A stretch of 64,000 nucleotides of DNA from assembly GCF_051020955.1 (NCBI RefSeq), contig NW_027476278.1, positions 248,001 to 312,000 on the forward strand, in the 5' to 3' direction. The notes below the pieces were generated by a model. It was not told the origin of the DNA. It ran no database searches and was given only the letters and a program-made list of their open reading frames with translations. Of this stretch, positions 51,001-61,800 are shown piece by piece. Source of the stretch: Megalopta genalis (taxonomy: Eukaryota > Arthropoda > Insecta > Hymenoptera > Halictidae). A program made the position numbers and the translations under genes. How positions within the stretch are numbered: position 1 is the first letter of the stretch; each line of letters opens with the position of its first letter.

Positions 51001-51745
51001 TTAGCTTCAAATCCATGCGAAACGAATGATTTAGGTTCACATACTTGTGAATATAAGTGATATAGCTTCAAATGTAGGCGAAACACAACGAGTTAGCTTC
51101 AAACCCATGCGAAACACATGATTTAGCTTCTAATCAATGAGAAGTAGAAGGCTGATCTTGTATCCATGCGAAACAAATGGATTAGCTCATATACTTGTGA
51201 TATACATGATTTAGCCTCAACAGCATGCGAAATAAACGAGTTAGATTAAAATCAATTCGAAGTATAATGGTTATCTTCGAATCCATGCGAAACAAATGGT
51301 TTAGCTGCAAATACTTGTGATATACATGATTTAGCTTCAACAGCATGCGAAATAAACGAGTTAGATTCAAATCCATGCGAAACACATGATTTAGCTTCAA
51401 ATCAATGCGAAGTAGAAGGGTTATCTTCGTATCGATGCGAAACAAATGGTTTAGCTGCAAATACTTGTGATGTACATGATTCAGCTTCAACTGCATGCGA
51501 AACAAACGAGTTAGCTTCAAATCCATGCAAAACACATGATTTAGATTAAAATCAATGCGAAGTAGAAGGCTTATCTTCGAATCCATACGAAACAAATGGT
51601 TTAGCTTCAAATACTTGTGATATACATGATTAGCTTCAACTGCATGCGAAACAAACGTGTTAGCTAAAATCCATGCGGAACACATGATTTAGCTTCAAAT
51701 CAATGCGAAGTAGAAGGCTGATCTTCGAATCCATGCGAAGCAAAT
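48030..51745. repeat. 5,964-bp displaced duplication, copy 2
   Basis: Matches 42,066-45,785. Up to about 50,366 the only differences I see are single-base changes, for example CAAGTGG near 48,633, GATTTAGTTTAA near 49,030 and CTTTTGAT near 49,402. Beyond that point many 1-bp indels appear that copy 1 lacks, and the net offset drops to about 5,958. Unlike copy 1, this copy continues into further right-dialect units. Confidence 0.84.
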
Positions 51746-54084
51746 TGTTAGCTTCAAATACTTGTGATACACTTGATTTAGCTTCAACAGCATGCGAAAC
51801 AAACGAGTTAGATTCACATCCATGCAAAAACACATGATTTAGCTACAAATCAATGCGAAACAGATGGATTATCTTCGAATCCATGCGAAACAAATGGTTT
51901 AACTTCAAATACTTGTGATATACATGATTTAGCTTCAACAGCATGCGAAGCAAACGATTTATCTTCAAATCCAAGCGAAACACATGATTTATCATCAAAC
52001 AAATGCTAAGTAGAAAGCTAGCTTCAAATCCATGGGAATCAAATGGTTTAGCTTCAAATACTTTGTGATATACATGATTTAGCTTCAACTGATAGCGAAA
52101 AAACGAATTAGCTTCAAATCCAAGCGAAACACATGATTTAGCCTCAAATCAATGCGAAGTAGAAGGCTTAGCTAAGAATAAATGCGAAACAAATGGTTTA
52201 GCTTCAAATACTTGTGATATACATGATTTAGCTTCAACAACATGCGAAACAAACGAGTTAGCTTCAAGTCCAAGCAAAAACATGATTTAGCATCAAGTCA
52301 ACGTGAAGTTGATGGCTTAGCTTCAAATCCATGCGAAACGAATGATTTAGGTTCACATACTTGTGAATATAAGTGATATAGCTTCAAATGTAGGCGAAAC
52401 AAACGAGTTAGCTTCAAACCATGCGAAACACATGATTTAGCTTCTAATCAATGAGAAGTAGAAGGCTGATCTTCGTATCCATGCGAAACAAATGGATTAG
52501 CTTCATATACTTGTGATATACATGATTTAGCCTCAACAGCATGCGAAATAAACGAGTTAGATTCAAATCAATTCGAAGTATAATGGTTATCTTCGAATCC
52601 ATGCGAAACAAATGGTTTAGCTGCAAATACTTGTGATATACATGATTTAGCTTCAACAGCATGCGAAATAAACGAGTTAGATTCAAATCCATGCGAAACA
52701 CATGATTTAGCTTCAAATCAATGCGAAGTAGAAGGGTTATCTTCGTATCGATGCGAACAAATGGTTTAGCTGCAAATACTGTGATGTACATGATTCAGCT
52801 TCAACTGCATGCGAAACAACGAGTTAGCTTCAAATCCATGCAAAACACATGATTTAGATTAAAATCAATGCGAAGTAGAAGGCTTATCTTCGAATCCATA
52901 CGAAACAAATGGTTTAGCTTCAAATACTTGTGATATACATGATTTAGCTTCAACTGCATGCGAAACAAACGTGTTAGCTTAAAATCCATGCGGAACACAT
53001 GATTTAGCTTCAAATCAATGCGAAGTAGAAGGCTGATCTTCGAATCCATGCGAAGCAAATTTTTTAGCTTCAAATACTTGTGATACACTTGATTTAGCTT
53101 CAACAGCATGCGAAACAAACGAGTTAGATTCACATCCATGCAAAACACATGATTTAGCTACAAATCAATGCGAAACAGATGGATTATCTTCGAATCCATG
53201 CGAAACAAATGGTTTAACTTCAAATACTTGTGATATACATGATTTAGCTTCAACCAGCATGCGAAGCAAACGATTTATCTTCAAATCCAAGCCGAAACAC
53301 ATGATTTATCATCAAACAAATGCTAAGTAGAAAGCTTAGCTTCAAATCCATGGGAATCAAATGGTTTAGCTTCAAATACTTGTGATATACATGATTTAGC
53401 TTCAACTGCTAGCGAAAAAACGAATTAGCTTCAATCCAAGCGAAACACATGATTTAGCCTCAAATCAATGCGAAGTAGAAGGCTTAGCTAAGAATAAATG
53501 CGAAACAAATGGTTTAGCTTCAAATACTTGTGATATACATGATTTAGCTTCAACAACATGCGAACAAACGAGTTAGCTTCAAGTCCAAGCAAAAACATGA
53601 TTTAGCATCAAGTCAACGTGAAGTTGATGGCTTAGCTTCAAATCCATGCGAAACGAATGATTTAGGTTCACATACTTGTGAATATAAGTGATATAGCTTC
53701 AAATGTAGGCGAAACAAACGAGTTAGCTTCAAACCCATGCGAAACACATGATTTAGCTTCTAATCAATGAGAAGTAGAAGGCTGATCTTCGTATCCATGC
53801 GAAACAAATGGATTAGCTTCATATACTTGTGATATACATGATTTAGCCTCAACAGCATGCGAAATAAACGAGTTAGATTCAAATCAATTCGAAGTATAAT
53901 GGTTATCTTCGAATCCATGCGAAACAAATGGTTTAGCTGCAAATACTGTTGATATACATGATTTAGCTTCAACAGCATGCGAAATAAACGAGTTAGATTC
54001 AAATCCATGCGAACACATGATTTAGCTTCAAATCAATGCGAAGTAGAATGGTTATCTTCGTATCGATGCGGAAACAAATGGGGT
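50370..54084. other. Indel-rich patch 1 (probable sequence error)
   Basis: Single-base gains and losses absent from every other copy start at about 50,370 (CCCATGCGAACACATG against CGAAACACATG at 44,406). They continue with TAGAGGCTGA (50,551), GCTTAACAGC (50,621), TCAGATCATG (50,681), CTTGTATCC (51,158), ACTTTGTGAT (52,061), CAACCAGCATG (53,253) and CGGAAACAAATGGGG (54,069). Most are in short homopolymers or random positions, and few are shared between units. The 48,030-50,366 part of the same duplication has none. Confidence 0.7.
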
Positions 54085-57000
54085 TTAGCTGCAAATACTT
54101 GTGATGTACATGATTCAGCTTCAACTGCATGCGAAACAAACGAGTTAGCTTCAAATCCATGCGAAACACATGATTTAGATTAAAATCAATGCGAAGTAGA
54201 AGGCTTATCTTCGAATCCATGCGAAACAAATGGTTTAGCTTCAAATACTTGTGATATACATGATTTAGCTTCAACTGCATGCGAAACAAACGTGTTAGCT
54301 TAAAATCCATGCGGAACACATGATTTAGCCTCAAATCAATGCGAAGTAGAAGGCTGATCTTCGAATCCATGCGAAGCAAATTGTTTAGCTTCAAATACTT
54401 GTGATACACTTGATTTAGCTTCAACAGCATGCGAAACAAACGAGTTAGATTCACATCCATGCAAAACACATGATTTAGCTACAAATCAATGCGAAACAGA
54501 TGGATTATCTTCGAATCCATGCGAAACAAATGGTTTAACTTCAAATACTTGTGATATACATGATTTAGCTTCAACAGCATGCGAAGCAAACGATTTATCT
54601 TCAAATCCAAGCGAAACACATGATTTATCATCAAACAAATGCTAAGTAGAAAGCTTAGCTTCAAATCCATGGGAATCAAATGGTTTAGCTTCAAATACTT
54701 GTGATATACATGATTTAGCTTCAACTGCTAGCGAAAAAACGAATTAGCTTCAAATCCAAGCGAAACACATGATTTAGCCTCAAATCAATGCGAAGTAGAA
54801 GGCTTAGCTAAGAATAAATGCGAAACAAATGGTTTAGCTTCAAATACTTGTGATATACATGATTTAGCTTCAACAACATGCGAAACAAACGAGTTAGCTT
54901 CAAGTCCAAGCAAAAACATGATTTAGCATCAAGTCAACGTGAAGTTGATGGCTTAGCTTCAAATCCATGCGAAACGAATGATTTAGGTTCACATACTTGT
55001 GAATATAAGTGATATAGCTTCAAATGTAGGCGAAACAAACGAGTTAGCTTCAAACCCATGCGAAACACATGATTTAGCTTCTAATCAATGAGAAGTAGAA
55101 GGCTGATCTTCGTATCCATGCGAAACAAATGGATTAGCTTCATATACTTGTGATATACATGATTTAGCCTCAACAGCATGCGAAATAAACGAGTTAGATT
55201 CAAATCAATTCGAAGTATAATGGTTATCTTCGAATCCATGCGAAACAAATGGTTTAGCTGCAAATACTTGTGATATACATGATTTAGCTTCAACAGCATG
55301 CGAAATAAACGAGTTAGATTCAAATCCATGCGAAACACATGATTTAGCTTCAAATCAATGCGAAGTAGAAGGGTTATCTTCGTATCGATGCGAAACAAAT
55401 GGTTTAGCTGCAAATACTTGTGATGTACATGATTCAGCTTCAACTGCATGCGAAACAAACGAGTTAGCTTCAAATCCATGCAAAACACATGATTTAGATT
55501 AAAATCAATGCGAAGTAGAAGGCTTATCTTCGAATCCATACGAAACAAATGGTTTAGCTTCAAATACTTGTGATATACATGATTTAGCTTCAACTGCATG
55601 CGAAACAAACGTGTTAGCTTAAAATCCATGCGGAACACATGATTTAGCTTCAAATCAATGCGAAGTAGAAGGCTGATCTTCGAATCCATGCGAAGCAAAT
55701 TGTTTAGCTTCAAATACTTGTGATACACTTGATTTAGCTTCAACAGCATGCGAAACAAACGAGTTAGATTCACATCCATGCAAAACACATGATTTAGCTA
55801 CAAATCAATGCGAAACAGATGGATTATCTTCGAATCCATGCGAAACAAATGGTTTAACTTCAAATACTTGTGATATACATGATTTAGCTTCAACAGCATG
55901 CGAAGCAAACGATTTATCTTCAAATCCAAGCGAAACACATGATTTATCATCAAACAAATGCTAAGTAGAAAGCTTAGCTTCAAATCCATGGGAATCAAAT
56001 GGTTTAGCTTCAAATACTTGTGATATACATGATTTAGCTTCAACTGCTAGCGAAAAAACGAATTAGCTTCAAATCCAAGCGAAACACATGATTTAGCCTC
56101 AAATCAATGCGAAGTAGAAGGCTTAGCTAAGAATAAATGCGAAACAAATGGTTTAGCTTCAAATACTTGTGATATACATGATTTAGCTTCAACAACATGC
56201 GAAACAAACGAGTTAGCTTCAAGTCCAAGCAAAAACATGATTTAGCATCAAGTCAACGTGAAGTTGATGGCTTAGCTTCAAATCCATGCGAAACGAATGA
56301 TTTAGGTTCACATACTTGTGAATATAAGTGATATAGCTTCAAATGTAGGCGAAACAAACGAGTTAGCTTCAAACCCATGCGAAACACATGATTTAGCTTC
56401 TAATCAATGAGAAGTAGAAGGCTGATCTTCGTATCCATGCGAAACAAATGGATTAGCTTCATATACTTGTGATATACATGATTTAGCCTCAACAGCATGC
56501 GAAATAAACGAGTTAGATTCAAATCAATTCGAAGTATAATGGTTATCTTCGAATCCATGCGAAACAAATGGTTTAGCTGCAAATACTTGTGATATACATG
56601 ATTTAGCTTCAACAGCATGCGAAATAAACGAGTTAGATTCAAATCCATGCGAAACACATGATTTAGCTTCAAATCAATGCGAAGTAGAATGGTTATCTTC
56701 GTATCGATGCGAAACAAATGGTTTAGCTGCAAATACTTGTGATGTACATGATTCAGCTTCAACTGCATGCGAAACAAACGAGTTAGCTTCAAATCCATGC
56801 GAAACACATGATTTAGATTAAAATCAATGCGAAGTAGAAGGCTTATCTTCGAATCCATGCGAAACAAATGGTTTAGCTTCAAATACTTGTGATATACATG
56901 ATTTAGCTTCAACTGCATGCGAAACAAACGTGTTAGCTTAAAATCCATGCGGAACACATGATTTAGCCTCAAATCAATGCGAAGTAGAAGGCTGATCTTC

Positions 57001-57942
57001 GAATCCATGCGAAGCAAATTGTTTAGCTTCAAATACTTGTGATACACTTGATTTAGCTTCAACAGCATGCGAAACAAACGCGTTAGATTCACATCCATGC
57101 AAAACACATGATTTAGCTTCAAATCAATGCGAAACAGATGGATTATCTTCGAATCCATGCGAAACAAATGGTTTAACTTCAAATACTTGTGATATACATG
57201 ATTTAGCTTCAACAGCATGCGAAGCAAACGATTTATCTTCAAATCCAAGCGAAACACATGATTTATCTTCAAATCAATGCTAAGTAGAAAGCTTAGCTTC
57301 AAATCCATGGGAATCAAATGGTTTAGCTTCAAATACTTGTGATATACATGATTTAGCTTCAACTGCTAGCGAAAAAACGAATTAGCTCGAATTAGCTTCA
57401 AATCCAAGCGAAACACATGATTTAGCCTCAAATCAATGCGAAGTAGAAGGCTTAGCTCCGAATAAATGCGAAACAAATGGTTTAGCTTCAAATACTTGTG
57501 ATATACATGGTTTAGCTTCAACAACATGCGAAACAAACGAGTTAGCTTCAAGTCCAAGCAAAAACATGATTTAGCATCAAGTCAACATGAAGTTGATGGC
57601 TTAGCTTCAAATCCATGCGAAACGAATGATTTAGGTTCACATACTTGTGAATATAAGTGATATAGCTTCAAATGTAGGCGAAACAAAACGAGTTAGCTTC
57701 AAACCCATGCGAAACACATGATTTAGCTTCTAATCAATGAGAAGTAGAAGGCTGATCTTCGTATCCATGCGAAACAAATGGATTAGCTTCATATACTTGT
57801 GATATACATGATTTAGCCTCAACAGCATGCGAAATAAACGAGTTAGATTCAAATCAATTCGAAGTATAATGGTTATCTTCGAATCCATGCGAAACAAATG
57901 GTTTAGCTGCAAATACTTGTGATATACATGATTTAGCTTCAA
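50693..57942. repeat. 1,319-bp higher-order repeat array 2
   Basis: Units start at 50,693, 52,008, 53,325, 54,644, 55,963 and 57,282, with lengths 1,315, 1,317, 1,319, 1,319, 1,319 and about 660 (partial). Subtype order by the GAAGGG/GAATGG marker is a, a, b, a, b, then the partial. Units 4 to 6 reproduce array 1 (34,808-38,095) at offset 19,836. Units 1 to 3 and the tail of unit 6 carry scattered 1-bp indels; units 4 and 5 are clean. Spacer-like elements lie near 51,039, 52,355, 53,670, 54,991, 56,310 and 57,639. No gene is seen. Confidence 0.88.
56400..57362 (-). other. 320-codon reverse open frame, copy in 1,319-bp array 2
   Basis: Counterpart of 36564-37526 at offset 19,836, in the clean patch of array 2. 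No domain, leader or promoter is visible. See the array entry for context. Confidence 0.12.
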
Positions 57943-60900
57943 CTGCATGCGAAACAAACGAGTTAACTTCAAATCCATGCGAAACACATGATTTAGCCTC
58001 AAATCAATGCGAAGTAGAAGGCTTAGCTTCTAATAAATGCGAAACAAATGGTTTAGCTTCAAATACTTGTGATATACATGATTTAGCTTCAACTGCATGC
58101 GAAACAAACGAGGTTAGCTGCTAATCCATGCGAAACACATGATTTAGATTAAAATCAATGCGAAGTAGAAGGCTTATTTTCGAATCCATGCGAAACAAAT
58201 GGTTTAGCTTCAAATAATTGTGATATACATGATTTAGCTTCAACTGCATGCGAACAAAGGAGTTAGCTTAAAATCCATGCGGAACACATGATTTAGCTTC
58301 AAATCAATGCGAAAGTAGAAAGCTGATCTTCGAATCCATGCGAAGCAAATGGTTTAGCTTCAAATACTTTGATACACTTGATTTAGCTTCAACAGCATGC
58401 GAAACAAACGAGTTAGCTTCAAATCCATGCGAAACACATGATTTAGCATCAAATCAATGCGATGTGGAAGGCTTATCTTCGAATCCATGCGAAACAAATG
58501 GTTTAGATTCAAATAATTGTGATATACATGATTTAGCTTCAACTGCATGCGAAACAAACGAGTTAGCTTAAAATCCATGCGGAACACATGATTTAGCTTC
58601 AAATCAGTGCGAAGTAGAAAGCTGATCTTCGAATCCATGCGAAGCAAATGGTTTAGCTTCAAATACTTTTGATACACTTGATTTAGCTTCAACAGCATGC
58701 GAAACAAACGAGTTAGCTTCAAATCCATGCGAAACACATGATTTAGCATCAAGTCAATGCGATGTGAAGGCTTAATCTTCGAATCCATGCGAAACGAATA
58801 GTTTAGCTTCAAATACTTGTGATATGCATGATTCAGCTTCAACTGCATGCGAAACAAACGAGTTAGCTTTAAATCCATGCGAAACACATGATTTAGATTA
58901 AAATCAATGCGAAGTAGAAGGCTTATCTTCGAATCCATGCGAAACAAATGGTTTAGCTTCAAATGCTTGTGATATACATGATATAGCTACAACTGCATGC
59001 GAAAAAAACGAGTTAGCTTCAAAACCAAGCGAAACACATGATTTAGCCTCAAATCAATGGAAGTAGAAGGCCCTTAGCTTCGAATAAATGCGAAGCAAAT
59101 TGTTTAACTTCAAATACTTGTGATATACATGATTTAGCTTCAACAGCATGCGAAGCAAACGATTTATCTTCAAATCCAAGCGAAACACATGATTTATCTT
59201 CAAATCAATGCTAAGTAGAAAGCTTAGCTTCAAATCCATGGGAATCAAATGGTTTAGCTTCAAATACTGTGATATACATAATTCAGCTTCAACTGCATGC
59301 GAAACAAACGTGTTAGCTTCAATCCATGCGAAACACATGATTTAGATTAAAATCAATGCGAAGTAGAAGGCTTATCTTCGAATCCATGCGAAACAAATGT
59401 TTAGCTTCAAATACTTGTGAAATACATGATTTAGCTTCAACTGCATGCGAAACAAACGAGTTAGATTCAAATCCATGCGAAACACATGACTTTAGCATCA
59501 AATCAATGCTAAGTAGAAGGCTGATCTTCGAATCCATGCGTAACAAATGGTTTAACTTCAAATACTTGTGATATACATGATTTAGCTTCAACAGCATACG
59601 AAACAAACGAGTTAGCTTCAAATCCATACGATACACATGATTTAGCTTCAAATCAATGCGAATTAGAAGGGTTGTCTTGGAATCCATGTGAAACGTATGA
59701 TATAGCTTCAAATACTTGTGATATACATGATTTAGCTTCAACAGCATGCGAGAAAAACGAGTTAGCTTCAAAACCAAGCGAAACACATGATTTAGCCTCA
59801 AATCAATGCGATGTGGAAGGCTTATCTTCGAATCCATGCGAAACAAATGGTTTAGATTCAAATAATTGTGATATACATGATTTAGCTTCAACTGCATGCG
59901 AAACAACGAGTTAGCTTAAAATCCATGCGGAACACATGATTTAGCTTCAAAATCAGTGCGAAGTAGAAAGCTGATCTTCGAATCCATGCGAAGCAAATGG
60001 TTTAGCTTCAAATACTTTTGATACACTTGATTTAGCTTCAACAGCAATGCGAAACAAACGAGTTAGCTTCAAATCCATGCGAAACACATGATTTAGCATC
60101 AAGTCAATGCGATGTGGAAGGCTTATCTTCGAATCCATGCGAAACGAATAGTTTAGCTTCAAATACTTGTGATATACATGATTCAGCTTCAACTGCATGC
60201 GAAACAAACGAGTTAGCTTTAAATCCATGCGAAACACATGATTTAGATTAAAATCAATGCGAAGTAGAAGGCTTATCTTCGAATCCATGCGAAACAAATG
60301 GTTTAGCTTCAAATGCTTGTGATATACATGATATAGCTACAACTGCATGCGAAAAAAACGAGTTAGCTTCAAACCAAGCGAAACACATGATTTAGCCTCA
60401 AATCAATGGGAAGTAGAAGGCTTAGCTTCGAATAAATGCGAAGCAAATTGTTTAACTTCAAATACTTGTGATATACATGATTTAGCTTCAACAGCATGCG
60501 AAGCAAACGATTTATCTTCAAATCCAAGCGAAACACATGATTTATCTTCAATCAATGCTAAGTAGAAAGCTTAGCTTCAAATCCATGGGAATCAAATGGT
60601 TTAGCTTCAAATACTTGTGATATACATAATTCAGCTTCAACTGCATGCGAAACAAACGTGTTAGCTTCAAATCCATGCGAAACACATGATTTAGATTAAA
60701 AATCAATGCGAAGTAGAAGGCTTATCTTCGAATCCATGCGAAACAAATGGTTTAGCTTCAAATACTTGTGAAATACATGATTTAGCTTCAACTGCATGCG
60801 AAACAAACGAGTTAGATTCAAATCCATGCGAAACACATGATTTAGCATCAAATCAATGCTAAGTAGAAGGCTGATCTTCGAATCCATGCGTAACAATGGT

Positions 60901-61800
60901 TTAACTTCAAATACTTGTGATATACATGATTTAGCTTCAACAGCATACGAAACAAACGAGTTAGCTTCAAATCCATACGATACACATGATTTAGCTTCAA
61001 ATCAATGCGATTAGAAGGGTTGTCTTGGAATCCATGTGAAACGTATGATATAGCTTCAAATACTTGTGATATACATGATTTAGCTTCAACAGCATGCGAG
61101 AAAAACGAGTTAGCTTCAAAACCAAGCGAAACACATGATTTAGCTCAAATCAATGCGAAGTAGAAGGCTTAGCTTCTTCGAATAAATGCGAAACAAATGG
61201 TTTAGCTTCAAATACTTGTGATATATATGATTTAGCTTCAACAGCATGCGAAACGAACGAGATAGCTTCAAATCCATGAGAAACACATGATTTAGCTTCA
61301 AATCAATGCGAAGTAGGAGGCTTACCTCCGATCCTATGCGATACAAATGGTTTAGCTTCAAATACTTGTGATATACATGATTTAGCTTCAACAGCATGCG
61401 AAACAAACGAGTTATCTTCAAATCCATGCGAAACACATGATTTAGCATCAAATCAATGCGAAGTAGAAGGCTGATCTTCGAATCCATGCGTAACAAATGG
61501 TTTAGCTGCAAATACTTGTGATATACATGATTTAGCTTCAACTGCATGCGAAACAAACGAGTTAGCTGCTAATCCATGCGAAACACGTGATTTAGATTAA
61601 AATCAATGCGAAGTAGAAGGCTTAGCTAAGAATAAATGCGAAACAAATGGTTTAGCTTCAAATACTTGTGATATACATGATTTAGCTTCAACAACATGCG
61701 AAACAAACGAGTTAGCTTCAAGTCCAAGCAAAAAACATGATTTAGCATCAAGTCAACGTGAAGTTGATGGCTTAGCTTCAAATCCATGCGAAAACGAATG
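57943..61800. repeat. Second copy of the 38.1-41.2 kb segment, expanded and indel-rich
   Basis: The order of rare variants follows 38.1-40.6 kb: AAATAATTG, AAATGCTTGTGATAT, CAAAACCAAGCG, GTTGTCTTGG, TCCGATCCTATGCG. A block of about 1.35 kb is present twice, around 58.46-59.81 and 59.82-61.15 kb. Landmarks pair up: AAATGCTTGTG near 58,961 and 60,312, and AAGTAGAAAGCTTAGC near 59,213 and 60,559. The 39 kb copy has this block once. One-base indels are dense. No gene is seen. Confidence 0.78.

Noticed and set aside
57380..57398. A biologically meaningful 10-bp microduplication (GAATTAGCTCGAATTAGC)
   Set aside because: It sits at the start of an indel-rich patch and occurs in no other unit, so sequencing or consensus error is the simpler explanation.
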